A DNA stretch of 64,000 nucleotides from Streptomyces cinnamoneus (lineage in GTDB: Bacteria; Actinomycetota; Actinomycetes; Streptomycetales; Streptomycetaceae): contig NZ_BMVB01000011.1 of NCBI RefSeq assembly GCF_014650495.1, forward strand, positions 52,420-116,419. The letters are read 5' to 3'. Made by a program: the position numbers and the translations under genes. Positions 17,151 through 28,656 of the stretch are shown here, in pieces. Each line of letters begins with the position of its first letter. Position 1 is the stretch's first letter. The notes beneath the pieces were generated by a model. That model did not search any database. It was not told where the DNA came from and was given only the letters and a program-made list of their open reading frames with translations.

Positions 17151-18383
17151 TCAGCGCTTGTATTCCGCGCTGTGGCGGGCCTTCCATGCTGTTGCGTCGA
17201 CCTGGTAGGCGGTGATCATGGTGTTGGTCGTGTCGCCGTACTGGTCGAAGGAGACGCGGCCGGTGACGCCGTCGAAGGAGACCTTGTTGAGGGCCTGGAC
17301 GACTTTGGCGCGGGCGTCGGTGGGGAGTTTGCCGCCGTTTTCGGAGACGACGGCCTTGACGGCCTGGATGATGGCCCAGGTGGCGTCGTAGGTGGAGCCG
17401 CCGTATGCCTCGTAGCGGTCCTTGTAGCCGGCTGCTTTGTAGTCGGCGATGAATTTTTTGGCGGAGTCGAGTTGTTCGACGGGCTTTCCGACTGAGGTGG
17501 CGTAGTCGCCGGCGGATTTCTTGTTGAGGGTGATGTAGTCGCCGCTGTACATGCCGTCGCCGCCCATGAGGGGGGCTTTGAGGCCGCCGTCCTTGAGCTG
17601 TTGGCTGAGGGGGGCGGCTGCGGGATATTCGCCGCCGTAGAAGATGAGGTCGGGGTTGGTGCTCTTGGCCTTGGAGACGATGGCTTTGAAGTCGCGGTCC
17701 TCGGGGTTCACGTGTTCGGTGCCGACGATTTTGCCGCCGAGGGCGGTGAATTTGGCGGAGAAGGCGGCGGCGAGGCCGACGCCGTAGGTTTTCTGGTCGT
17801 CGATGACGTAGACGGTTTTGGCCTTGATGTGTTCGTAGGCGTACTGGCCGCCGAAGGCGCCTTGGACTTCGTCGGTGGTGGCGGTGCGGAAGTAGGTGGA
17901 GAACTGGCGTTTGCGGTTGTTCTCCTTCCAGTCCTTGCCCTGGGTGAGGTCGGGGGTGGTGTTGGCCGGGGATATGAGGGCGACGTTGTTGGCCTGGGCG
18001 ACCTGTTGCATGGACTGGGCGACGCTGGAGTTCAGGGGGCCGACGATGCCGACGACGTTCTTGTCGCCGGCGAGCTTGGTGGTGTTCTGCTGGCCGGAGG
18101 TGGGTTGGGCCTGGTCGTCGAGGGGGCTGAACTCGAAGGTGACGCCGGGGACTTCTTTGTTTTTGTTGGCGTTGGTTATGGCGAGGTGGGCGGAGTTCTT
18201 GATGCCCTGGCCGAGGGCGGAGAGGTCGCCGGTCAGGGGGGCGTCGAGGCCGATGGTGACGGTGGTCTTCTTGCCGCCGTCGTCGCTGTCGCTGCCCTTG
18301 TCGTCGCGGGAGCCGCAGGCGCTGAGCGTGAGGGCCCCTGTGGTGATCGCGGTGGTGAGGAGGAGCAAGGAATGGTGTCGCAC
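17151..18383 (-). CDS. livK: Branched-chain amino acid ABC transporter substrate-binding lipoprotein LivK
   Basis: 410-aa periplasmic-binding-protein type I fold, exported and lipid-anchored: hydrophobic signal followed by lipobox LSAC with the lipidated Cys at residue 23, then an Asp/Gly/Lys-rich linker. The mature part (TVTIGLDAPLTGDLSALGQGIKNSAHLAI...) is the Peripla_BP_6 domain. It delivers branched-chain amino acids to LivHM. GTG start with AAGGA six bases upstream. First gene of the operon; the promoter must lie in the upstream 330 bases. Confidence 0.95.
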   Translation of the reverse strand: MRHHSLLLLTTAITTGALTLSACGSRDDKGSDSDDGGKKTTVTIGLDAPLTGDLSALGQGIKNSAHLAITNANKNKEVPGVTFEFSPLDDQAQPTSGQQNTTKLAGDKNVVGIVGPLNSSVAQSMQQVAQANNVALISPANTTPDLTQGKDWKENNRKRQFSTYFRTATTDEVQGAFGGQYAYEHIKAKTVYVIDDQKTYGVGLAAAFSAKFTALGGKIVGTEHVNPEDRDFKAIVSKAKSTNPDLIFYGGEYPAAAPLSQQLKDGGLKAPLMGGDGMYSGDYITLNKKSAGDYATSVGKPVEQLDSAKKFIADYKAAGYKDRYEAYGGSTYDATWAIIQAVKAVVSENGGKLPTDARAKVVQALNKVSFDGVTGRVSFDQYGDTTNTMITAYQVDATAWKARHSAEYKR

Positions 18384-18711
18384 GGTGCTTCCTTTCCCTG
18401 GCGAGGCCCTCGCTGTGGAGGTGCCCTAACGCCCACCGGGCGGGGAGGAAGGAACGGGCTGAGCGGGAAATGCGAGGAGGCGCGGAGGTGTGTGCGAACC
18501 GCCCGGCGGGGTGGTGAATGGCCGTGACTCTAGGGGTGTGCGGCACGCCGGGGCAGAGGTGGAGGCCATGATGTGACTGTCTTGTTATGACGTAGGTCAC
18601 TCGGGGGGCGTTTGTTTAACAGAGTTGACCGGAAGGGTTGCGCTGAGCGACCCGATTCCTGGCTTCCGGATAGCCCCGGGGGCCGAAGCGCCCCCGGGGG
18701 ACCGGGGATTG
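18384..18711. promoter_or_regulatory. liv operon promoter region
   Basis: 328-bp gap between livK and the thioesterase gene. The stretch 18570-18630 is clearly less GC-rich than its surroundings and contains GTGAC (18574-18578) and GTCAC (18597-18601) as an inverted pair, so the minus-strand liv promoter and a regulator site probably lie there. No exact -35/-10 pair is claimed. Confidence 0.45.
18674..18699 (-). terminator. Terminator of the thioesterase gene
   Basis: Ten-base GC stem CCCCGGGGGC/GCCCCCGGGG with a six-base loop, 13 bases past the thioesterase stop on the minus strand. Confidence 0.7.
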
Positions 18712-19176
18712 TCAGGTGGTGCCGGCCGCGTCGCGGATGAGGCAGGTGAGGCGGGCGGAGCACACGCGCTTGCCCTGCTCGTCGGTGATGACGATCTCGT
18801 AGGTGGCGGTGGTGCGGCCGCGGTGGACGGGCGTGGCGACGCCGGTGACCAGTCCGGAGCGGACTCCGCGGTGGTGGGTGCAGTTGAGGTCGACTCCCAC
18901 GGCGATGCGGCCGGGGCCGCCGTGCAGCATGGCTCCCACGGAGCCGAGGGTCTCGGCGAGCACGGCGGACGCGCCGCCGTGCAGCAGTCCGTAGGGCTGG
19001 GTGTTGCCCTCGACGGGCATGGTGCCGACGACGCGCTCGGGGGATGCCTCGGCGACGTGGACGCTCATGCGCTCACCGAGGTGCCCGGCGGAGAAGAGGG
19101 CGGCGAGGTCGAGCCCGCTGTCGGCCCACTGGTCGATGATGTCCTGCGGGAACGTGGTCTTGCTCTGCTCGCCCAT
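18712..19176 (-). CDS. PaaI-family hotdog thioesterase
   Basis: 154-aa single hotdog-fold acyl-CoA thioesterase. The family hallmark is QPYGLLHGGASAVLAETLGSVGA (about residues 60-82), with the HGG..N/E catalytic region, followed by VGVDLNCTHHRGVRSGLVTG. It should hydrolyse aromatic or fatty acyl-CoA thioesters in the cytosol; substrate not readable. ATG 19176. The same-strand oxidoreductase gene upstream is separated by 67 bases. Confidence 0.9.
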   Translation of the reverse strand: MGEQSKTTFPQDIIDQWADSGLDLAALFSAGHLGERMSVHVAEASPERVVGTMPVEGNTQPYGLLHGGASAVLAETLGSVGAMLHGGPGRIAVGVDLNCTHHRGVRSGLVTGVATPVHRGRTTATYEIVITDEQGKRVCSARLTCLIRDAAGTT

Positions 19177-19243
19177 GCGTCGTCGCTCCGATCACCCTTG
19201 GTCGTTGTGTGGTGAAATTTTTTCCAGCTGGACCGTGCCGGCG

Positions 19244-21529
<2,286 letters not shown>

Positions 21530-21662
21530 CTCGCTCCCCCTTGAGCGGTCGGTGCTGCGCTGGTGGGTCGTGCGGTGCCGATCCTGTCATGGGGGTCCGA
21601 CAGCGGGGTGGCCGAGGGTTCCGTGGCCGGGAATGTCAGTGGGCCGTGGCAGGATCGGGGGC

Positions 21663-24410
21663 GTGGCAGCAAAGGCATCGAATACCGCGACAGCGAACGA
21701 ACCGACCGGCACCGAGGCAGCAGCGGAGGGAGGGCGCCACCGTCTGCTGTTGATGGACGGGCACTCCATGGCGTACCGGGCGTTCTTCGCGCTGCCCGCG
21801 GAGAACTTCACCACGTCGGGCGGTCAGCCGACGAACGCGGTGTACGGCTTCGCGTCGATGCTGGCCAACACGCTGCGTGACGAGAAGCCCACGCACTTCG
21901 CGGTGGCGTTCGACGTGTCGCGCAAGACGTGGCGCTCGGAGGAGTTCCCGGAGTACAAGGCGACGCGGTCCAAGACTCCGGACGAGTTCAAGGGCCAGGT
22001 GGCGTTGATCGGCGAGCTGCTGGACGCGATGAGCGTGCCGCGGTTCGCGGTGGACGGCTTCGAGGCCGACGACGTCATCGCGACGCTGGCCACGCAGGCG
22101 GAGGCCGAGGGCTTCGACGTCTCGATCGTCACGGGTGACCGCGATTCCTTCCAGCTGGTGAGCGATGCCGTCACCGTGCTGTACCCGACGAAGGGCGTGT
22201 CGGAGCTGACGCGCTTCACGCCGGAGAAGGTCGTGGAGAAGTACGGCCTGTCGCCTCAGCAGTACCCGGACTTCGCCGCGCTGCGCGGTGACCCGTCGGA
22301 CAACCTGCCGGGCATTCCCGGTGTCGGTGAGAAGACCGCCGCGAAGTGGATCAACCAGTTCGGTTCGTTCGCCGAGCTCGTGGAGCGGGTGGAGGAGGTC
22401 AAGGGCAAGGCCGGGCAGAATCTGCGCGACCACCTGGAGGCGGTGAAGCTCAACCGCCGGCTGACCGAGATGGTCCGCGACGTCGAGCTGTCCACCGGTC
22501 CCGAGGGCCTGCTGCGTGCGGCGTACGACCGGTCGGCGCTGGTGGCGTTCCTGGAGCGGCTGGAGATCCGCAACGTCGGTCTGCGCGACCGGCTGCTGGC
22601 CGCCGACCCGGGTGGGGAGGTGGCCCCGGAGGCGGCTCCGGAGGCGGGTGCCGAGGTCGACGGCGTGGTGCTGGGCACGGGTGAGCTGGCGCCGTGGCTG
22701 GCCGGGCACGGCAGCGCCCCGCTGGGTGTGGCCGTGGTCGACAGCTGGTCGCGGGGCAGTGGCCGGGTCGCCGAGATCGCCCTGGCGACGGGCGAGGGCC
22801 CGGCGGTGTGGTTCGACCCGACCGAGCTGGACGAGGCCGACGAGCGGGCGTTCGCCGCGTGGAGCGCGGACGCGGCGCGGCCCAAGGTGATGCACGACGC
22901 GAAGGCCGCCATGCGCGTCTTCGCCGAGCACGGCTGGTCGGTCGCGGGCGTGACCATGGACACCGCCCTGGCCGCCTACCTGGTCAAGCCCGGCCGGCGC
23001 TCCTTCGCCCTGGACGCGCTGTCGGTGGAGTACCTGGGCCGTGAGCTGGCGACGGCGGCCGCGGGCGACGGCCAGCTGGCCTTCGGCGCGGACGAGCAGG
23101 CGGAGGCGGACGCCCTCATGGGCCGCGCCCGCACGGTGCTGGACCTGGGCGGTGCGTTCACCGGCCGGCTCAAGGACGTCGGCGCCGCCGGGCTGCTGAC
23201 CGATGTGGAGCTGCCGACCAGCGCGATGCTGGCGGGCCTGGAGCGGGCCGGCATCGCCGCCGACCGTGGCTGGCTGGAGCGCATGGAGCAGCAGTTCGCT
23301 GCCGCCGTGCAGCAGGCGGTGCAGGAGGCGCACGCGGCGGCGGGCCGCGAGTTCAACCTGGGCTCGCCCAAGCAGCTGCAGGAGGTGCTCTTCGGGGAGC
23401 TGGGCCTGCCGAAGACGAAGAAGACCAAGACCGGGTACACCACGGACGCCGACGCCCTGGCCTGGCTCGCCGCGCAGACGGAGAACGAGCTCCCGGTGAT
23501 CATGCTGCGGCACCGTGAGCAGTCCAAGCTGCGCTCCACCGTCGAGGGTCTGATCAAGGCCGTCGCCCCCGACGGCCGGATCCACACCACCTTCAACCAG
23601 ACGGTGGCCGCCACGGGCCGGCTGTCCTCCACCGACCCGAACCTGCAGAACATCCCGGTGCGCACCGACGAGGGCCGGGCCATCCGCCGCGGCTTCGTCG
23701 TCGGTGAGGGTTTCGAGACCCTGATGACCGCCGACTACAGCCAGATCGAGCTGCGCGTCATGGCCCACCTCTCCGAGGACGAGGGTCTGATCGAGGCGTT
23801 CGCCTCCGGCGAGGACCTGCACACCACCGTCGCCTCGCAGGTGTTCGGCGTCGCCAAGAGCGACGTCGACCCGGAGATGCGCCGCAAGATCAAGGCCATG
23901 TCGTACGGCCTGGCGTACGGCCTGTCGGCGTTCGGCCTCTCCCAGCAGCTGAACATCGCCCCCGACGAGGCGCGCCGCTTGATGGACACGTTCTTCGAGC
24001 GGTTCGGCGGAGTGCGCGACTATCTGCAGCGCGTCGTCGAGGAGGCCCGGGCCACGGGCTACACCGAGACGATGCTGGGCCGCCGCCGCTATCTGCCGGA
24101 CCTCAACAGCGACAACCGCCAGCGCCGGGAGATGGCCGAGCGGATGGCGTTGAACGCCCCGATCCAGGGCACCGCCGCCGACATCGTCAAGGTCGCGATG
24201 CTGCGGGTGGCGGAGGCGCTGGCGGCCGAGACGCTCGGCTCCCGGATGCTGCTGCAGGTGCACGACGAAATCGTGCTGGAGATCGCGCCGGGCGAGCGCG
24301 AGAAGGTCGAGGCGCTGGTCCGCCGCGAAATGGCCGGTGCCGTCTCGCTGCGCGCCCCGCTGGACGTCTCGGTGGGCGTCGGCCGGGACTGGGAGTCCGC
24401 CGCCCACTGA
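21663..24410 (+). CDS. polA: DNA polymerase I
   Basis: 915-aa replication/repair polymerase. The N-terminal 5'-3' exonuclease (about residues 25-320) begins HRLLLMDGHSMAYRAFFALP and has VTGDRDSFQLV and ALRGDPSDNLPGIPGVGEKTA. The middle 3'-5' exonuclease-like domain is degenerate, as in other actinobacteria. Polymerase motifs are A (MTADYSQIELRVMAHLSED), B (RRKIKAMSYGLAYGLSAFGL) and C (LQVHDEIVLE). GTG 21663 (VAAKASNTATANEPTG) with AGGA eight bases upstream gives the expected length; the frame continues further upstream without a ribosome site. Ends before a strong hairpin. Confidence 0.97.
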   Translation: MAAKASNTATANEPTGTEAAAEGGRHRLLLMDGHSMAYRAFFALPAENFTTSGGQPTNAVYGFASMLANTLRDEKPTHFAVAFDVSRKTWRSEEFPEYKATRSKTPDEFKGQVALIGELLDAMSVPRFAVDGFEADDVIATLATQAEAEGFDVSIVTGDRDSFQLVSDAVTVLYPTKGVSELTRFTPEKVVEKYGLSPQQYPDFAALRGDPSDNLPGIPGVGEKTAAKWINQFGSFAELVERVEEVKGKAGQNLRDHLEAVKLNRRLTEMVRDVELSTGPEGLLRAAYDRSALVAFLERLEIRNVGLRDRLLAADPGGEVAPEAAPEAGAEVDGVVLGTGELAPWLAGHGSAPLGVAVVDSWSRGSGRVAEIALATGEGPAVWFDPTELDEADERAFAAWSADAARPKVMHDAKAAMRVFAEHGWSVAGVTMDTALAAYLVKPGRRSFALDALSVEYLGRELATAAAGDGQLAFGADEQAEADALMGRARTVLDLGGAFTGRLKDVGAAGLLTDVELPTSAMLAGLERAGIAADRGWLERMEQQFAAAVQQAVQEAHAAAGREFNLGSPKQLQEVLFGELGLPKTKKTKTGYTTDADALAWLAAQTENELPVIMLRHREQSKLRSTVEGLIKAVAPDGRIHTTFNQTVAATGRLSSTDPNLQNIPVRTDEGRAIRRGFVVGEGFETLMTADYSQIELRVMAHLSEDEGLIEAFASGEDLHTTVASQVFGVAKSDVDPEMRRKIKAMSYGLAYGLSAFGLSQQLNIAPDEARRLMDTFFERFGGVRDYLQRVVEEARATGYTETMLGRRRYLPDLNSDNRQRREMAERMALNAPIQGTAADIVKVAMLRVAEALAAETLGSRMLLQVHDEIVLEIAPGEREKVEALVRREMAGAVSLRAPLDVSVGVGRDWESAAH

Positions 24411-24436
24411 CCCGCGGCGCGGCACCGATCCACTTG

Positions 24437-24474
24437 CGGCCCTTCTCCCTGCCGGACGGCGGGGAGAAGGGCCG
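24437..24474 (+). terminator. Terminator of polA
   Basis: Thirteen-base perfect stem (24437-24449 with 24462-24474) and a 12-base loop, 26 bases after the polA stop. Confidence 0.8.
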
Positions 24475-24565
24475 TGCCGCGTGGTTCTCATCCGTGGCGT
24501 GCGTTGCTACCGTGCCCATCTCTGACGCCTTGTCAGGCACGGGGAACCCCGCCAGGAGGCTTCGC

Positions 24566-24700
24566 ATGCGTGCACTGGCCGCCGCGGCCATCGGACTGGC
24601 CGCGGCCCTCGCCCTCGTCCTCACCCTCACGGCCGTCGGCCCGCCCGAGGGCGTCACCTCGCCCGAGCCCCTGCTCTCCTCCGTCCCCGCCCACCCGTAG
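24566..24700 (+). CDS. Small single-pass membrane protein (44 aa)
   Basis: 44-aa protein: MRALAAAAIGLAAALALVLT forms one N-terminal hydrophobic helix, followed by a short polar tail ending SSVPAHP. A full AGGAGG sits six bases before ATG 24566, which is strong support for such a small gene. It resembles a small conserved Streptomyces membrane protein family that I recall only loosely. Eleven bases separate it from the PorA-like gene, so they probably form an operon. Function unknown. Confidence 0.75.
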   Translation: MRALAAAAIGLAAALALVLTLTAVGPPEGVTSPEPLLSSVPAHP

Positions 24701-24711
24701 GCGGCCCGGCC

Positions 24712-25734
24712 ATGCGCCGCAGAGCGAGCCTGGTCCTGCTGGCCCTCGCGGTGTTCTGCACCGCCCTGTCACCGCTGCTGCGCTGGTACGCCTTCCCCCA
24801 GCTGGCCAAGGTCCCGGCCGGGCAGTACCAGACGGCCGTCCTGGAGGCGAAGGACGCGACCCTCATCGACTACGCCACGCTCCAGCCCCGGCAGGTCCCG
24901 AAGGTCACCACGGTGCAGACCCTCAAGGGCAACGTCGAACAGGCCAGAAAGGTCAAGGACGCCACCGGCCGCGACGTCGTCGTCTGGGACACCCTCTCCT
25001 ACGTCGCCGGACCCGACGGCGCGATGGTCTCGCAGATCCCCGAACGCTACGTCTTCGACGCCCACACCCAGCAGCCCGTCCACGCCGGCGGCGAACACGT
25101 CGACGGCACCCCGGTGCGCCGCGACGGCATCCAGTACAAGTGGCCCTTCCTCGTCGAAAAACGCGACTACCGCTACTTCGACCCGATGACCCGCACCTCC
25201 GCACCCATCCACTACCGGGGCACCCGGACCTTCCACGGCCTGAAGGTCTACTACTTCGAGCAGACGATCCCCTGGACGAAGGTCCCCCTGCCCCGGCAGC
25301 TGCCGCTCGGCATCACCCCCGACGCCGTCCGGCAGCTCGGCCTGGAGCGCTGGTACGCGACCCGGCGCATGTTCTGGGTCGACCCCACCACCGGGGCGCC
25401 CGTCAACGGCGAGGAGATCCACCGCGAGGAGATGCGCTGGACCGGCCACCCGGAGAAGAAGCCGATCCCCGCCTTCTCCGGCCACGTGAAGATGCGACCC
25501 GACTACGTCGACAGCACGGTCGCCCTGGTGGCGTCCCAGCGCCGGCTCGTCCTTTTGCTCACCAGCTACCTGCCGTGGGGCTTCCTCACCCTCGGCGGGT
25601 GCCTGCTCGCCCTCTCCCTGCTCCTGGAGGCACGAGATCGTCGTGCGCCCGCCGCGCATGTGGCACACGATGGAGGGAAACCCGAACGGCCGACCCCGAG
25701 CGCGGGGTCGCTGAGCAGAGGAGGCTCGCCGTGA
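24712..25734 (+). CDS. DUF3068 (PorA-family) membrane protein
   Basis: 340-aa protein with an N-terminal membrane anchor/signal (residues about 5-22), a large extracytoplasmic domain and a C-terminal membrane helix (about 283-307, LLTSYLPWGFLTLGGCLLALSLLLE), then a polar cytoplasmic tail. This is the DUF3068 layout, also named PorA family after corynebacterial members. The domain contains WDTLSYVAGPDG and YKWPFLVEKRDYRYFDP. Function in Streptomyces is not established. ATG 24712; its stop overlaps the next GTG (GTGA). Confidence 0.85.
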   Translation: MRRRASLVLLALAVFCTALSPLLRWYAFPQLAKVPAGQYQTAVLEAKDATLIDYATLQPRQVPKVTTVQTLKGNVEQARKVKDATGRDVVVWDTLSYVAGPDGAMVSQIPERYVFDAHTQQPVHAGGEHVDGTPVRRDGIQYKWPFLVEKRDYRYFDPMTRTSAPIHYRGTRTFHGLKVYYFEQTIPWTKVPLPRQLPLGITPDAVRQLGLERWYATRRMFWVDPTTGAPVNGEEIHREEMRWTGHPEKKPIPAFSGHVKMRPDYVDSTVALVASQRRLVLLLTSYLPWGFLTLGGCLLALSLLLEARDRRAPAAHVAHDGGKPERPTPSAGSLSRGGSP

Positions 25735-25922
25735 AGGAGAGTCCCGAGGACGCGTCCACCCCGTCCGGGCCGAGCCGGCTGTACACCGGCGGTGAGCGGC
25801 CCTTCGACCCCGAGGACCTGGTCATGGCGTCCGGGCGCGACGTCACGCCCGAACGCGTCGAGGCGGCCAGGCGCCTCATCGAGGAGAAGGGGGCCGCAGC
25901 GGTCGAGCGCTACCTCCCCTGA
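25731..25922 (+). CDS. Small conserved hypothetical protein (63 aa)
   Basis: 63-aa hydrophilic protein beginning VKESPEDASTPSGPSRLYTGGERPFDPEDLV and ending in a predicted helix, VEAARRLIEEKGAAAVERYLP. The GTG start overlaps the upstream stop (GTGA) and has AGGAGG seven bases before it, so it is almost certainly translated and coupled to the DUF3068 gene. No domain recognised. Confidence 0.75.
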   Translation: MKESPEDASTPSGPSRLYTGGERPFDPEDLVMASGRDVTPERVEAARRLIEEKGAAAVERYLP

Positions 25923-25988
25923 CGCCGTCTCCCGCGACACCCTCTCTCCGGGCGCGGTCTCCCGCGGGCCCGGCGGGGAGCGCGGACC

Positions 25989-28562
25989 TCACGGGCGGCG
26001 CGCGTTGGTGCGGCGCGTCGCCACGGCCGTCGACGGGTCCTCCGGCCACGGGTGCCTCGGGTAACGGCCGCGCAGCTCGGCCCGGACCGAGCGGTAGCCG
26101 TCCCGCCAGAACGACGCCAGGTCCGCGGTGACCGCCGCGGGCCGCCCCGCCGGCGACAGCAGGTGGACGAGCACCGGGACGCGCCCGCCCGCCAGCCGCG
26201 GCGTCTGCTGCAGGCCGAAGAGCTCCTGCAGCTTCACGGCCAGTACGGGCTGCCCGGCGCCGTAGTCCACCCGGATGCGGGAACCGCTGGGCACCTCGAT
26301 GCGCTCCGGCGCCAGCTCCGCCAGGCGCGCGGCATCGCCGGTCGCCCACGGCAGCAGCCGCTCCAGCGCCTGGCCCGCCTCCACGCGCTCCAGATCGGCG
26401 CGCCGGCGCGCCCGGGCCAGCTCCACGCCCAGCCACTCGTCCGTACGTTCCAGCAGCGCCTCGTCCGACACGTCGGGCCAGGGCCCGCCCAGCTCGCGGT
26501 GGAGGAACGCCAGCCGCTGCCGCAGGCCCGTCGCCTCCGCAGTCCACCGGAGCAGCCCGAGCCCTTCGGACCGCAGGCCCTCCAGCAGGGCCGCCCGCAC
26601 CAGCTCGGGGTCCGGCGCGCCGAGCACGGCCGCCGACAGCTCCACCGCGCCCAGCCGTGTCACGCGCCGCGCCACCACATCGCGCCGCTCCTGCGACCAG
26701 TGCACCTCCTCGCCCTCGGCGAACAGCGCCCCGGCCGCAGCCCGGGCCGTGTCCTCGTCGATCACCGCGCCCAGCCGCACCCGCGCCGACACGGCCGCGA
26801 CGGGCCGGTCCGCGACGGCCACCGCGAGCCACGGGGCACTGCGCAGCTGCGAGCCCTCACCCAGCTCGGCGCCGGTGCCGGAGACCATCAGGTACGAACG
26901 CTCGCCGCGCGCCCGCGCCACCCGCTCGGGAAAGGCGAGCGCGGCGACGAGCCCGGCGACGGCGTCGTCGGTCGGCGCGCTCCCCGCGGCACGGGTTCCG
27001 GCCGGCCGCTCCGCGTCGTCCGTGACGGTCCGCAGCGAGCCCTCCAGCCGGCGGGCCTCGGCGCGCCAGCGACCGGCGTACGCGTCACCACCACGCCGGG
27101 CCGTGCGCCAGGCCGCCGCCAGGTCGTCGCCGTACTCCCGGGGCGGTTCCTCGCTCAGCAGCGCCACGACCTCCGCCGCCCGGCGCGCACCGACCTCCCG
27201 CGCGCCGTCCAGCAGGGCACGCGCGAGCCGCGGGTGCACCCCGAGCCGGGCCATGCGCCGCCCCCGGTCCGTCGGACGCCCCGCGGCGTCGACGGCACCC
27301 GTGGCCGTCAGCACCGCCCGTCCCGCCGCCAGCGCACCGGCCGGCGGCACGTCGAGGAGGGCGAGCCCGGACGCGTCGGGATCACCCCAGCAGGCCGCCT
27401 GCAGCGCGAACGCCGTCAGGTCCGCGACCGTGATCTCCGCGGCCGGGAAGGCCGGCAGCCGGATCTCGTCCGCCTCGGCCCAGCAGCGGTACACCGCTCC
27501 CGGCGCCTCACGCCCTGCACGGCCGGCACGCTGCCGGGCGGCGGCCCTGGATGCCCGTACGGTCGTCAGCGCGCTCAGCCCCCGGGCGTGGTCGGTGCGC
27601 GGCTCGCGGGCCAGCCCGGCGTCCACCACGATCCGTACGCCCGGCACCGTCAGGCTCGACTCGGCCACGGAGGTCGCCAGCACGACCCGCCGCCTCCCCG
27701 AGCCGCCCGCCAGCACCGCGTCCTGCACGGCGGCCGGGGCCCGTCCGTGCACCTGCAGCACCTCCGCCCCCTCCGATGCCCGCTCCCCGCCCAGCAGGCC
27801 CGCCACACGGGCGATCTCCCCCACGCCCGGAAGGAAACACAGCACGTCGCCCTCCCGCTCGCGCAGCGCCCGCCGCACCACGGCGGCCACGTGCTCCAGC
27901 AGCGCCGGGTCCACGCGCATCCCGTGCGGCGGCCGCACCGCCCGCTCCGGCGGCGCCCACACCACCTCCACCGGGTGCGAGACCCCCTGCGCCTCGACGA
28001 CGGGCGCGCCGCCGAGCAGCCGTGCCCAGCCCTCCGCGTCCGTCGTGGCGGAGGCCGCCACCAGCTGCAGCTCCGGCCGGAGGGCGGCCCGTACGTCCAG
28101 GAGGAACGCCGCGGCGGTGTCGGCGTCCAGGTGCCGCTCGTGGCACTCGTCGAGCACCACGACGTCCACGCCGGACAGCTCCGGATCGCGCTGCAGACGC
28201 TGCAGCAGCACACCGGTCGTGACCACCTCGACGACCGTCGCGGGCCCGGCCCGCCGCTCGCCGCGCACGGTGAAGCCCACCCGCCCGGCCGCACCCCCGA
28301 CCTCCTCGCCCAGCAGCCACGCCATGCGGCGGGCGGCGGCCCGCGCGGCGATGCGGCGCGGTTCGGCGACGACCACGCGGCGCACCGGTGCGGCGGTCCC
28401 CGCCGAGGGCACGAGGCCGGCCAGGACCAGCGGGACCAGCGTCGTCTTGCCCGTGCCGGGCGGCGCGCACAGGACAGCCGCGCCGTGCCCGTCCAGCGCG
28501 CGGGCGAGCGCGGGCAGCGCGGTCCGTACGGGCAGTCGTTCGAGGGCGTCGGTAGGGATCAC
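25989..28562 (-). CDS. hrpB: ATP-dependent helicase HrpB
   Basis: 857-aa DEAH-type helicase. Motif I is APPGTGKTT (about residues 34-42), motif II is DECH within VVLDECHERH, motif III is SATTDAEGW and motif VI is QRAGRAGR; the C-terminal HrpB domains follow (helicase-associated, then a terminal domain with LASFWRDGYRSVRAELRGRYPRHPWPEDP). Its RNA or DNA substrate in actinobacteria is not known. GTG start at 28562. It lies 94 bases downstream of the methyltransferase on the same strand and converges on the 63-aa gene. Confidence 0.95.
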   Translation of the reverse strand: MIPTDALERLPVRTALPALARALDGHGAAVLCAPPGTGKTTLVPLVLAGLVPSAGTAAPVRRVVVAEPRRIAARAAARRMAWLLGEEVGGAAGRVGFTVRGERRAGPATVVEVVTTGVLLQRLQRDPELSGVDVVVLDECHERHLDADTAAAFLLDVRAALRPELQLVAASATTDAEGWARLLGGAPVVEAQGVSHPVEVVWAPPERAVRPPHGMRVDPALLEHVAAVVRRALREREGDVLCFLPGVGEIARVAGLLGGERASEGAEVLQVHGRAPAAVQDAVLAGGSGRRRVVLATSVAESSLTVPGVRIVVDAGLAREPRTDHARGLSALTTVRASRAAARQRAGRAGREAPGAVYRCWAEADEIRLPAFPAAEITVADLTAFALQAACWGDPDASGLALLDVPPAGALAAGRAVLTATGAVDAAGRPTDRGRRMARLGVHPRLARALLDGAREVGARRAAEVVALLSEEPPREYGDDLAAAWRTARRGGDAYAGRWRAEARRLEGSLRTVTDDAERPAGTRAAGSAPTDDAVAGLVAALAFPERVARARGERSYLMVSGTGAELGEGSQLRSAPWLAVAVADRPVAAVSARVRLGAVIDEDTARAAAGALFAEGEEVHWSQERRDVVARRVTRLGAVELSAAVLGAPDPELVRAALLEGLRSEGLGLLRWTAEATGLRQRLAFLHRELGGPWPDVSDEALLERTDEWLGVELARARRRADLERVEAGQALERLLPWATGDAARLAELAPERIEVPSGSRIRVDYGAGQPVLAVKLQELFGLQQTPRLAGGRVPVLVHLLSPAGRPAAVTADLASFWRDGYRSVRAELRGRYPRHPWPEDPSTAVATRRTNARRP

Positions 28563-28656
28563 GGGACCAAGTCTCGCCGAGGCCCGGCCGGGGCCGCCGC
28601 GGGAGGCCGGTCCGGCCGCCCCGGACGGGTCCCGCCGATCCAGCGGTCCCGTCCCG

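Noticed and set aside
21636..24491. 951-codon minus-strand open frame opposite polA
   Set aside because: Shadow of the high-GC polA gene; His/Arg/Gln-rich with no domain.
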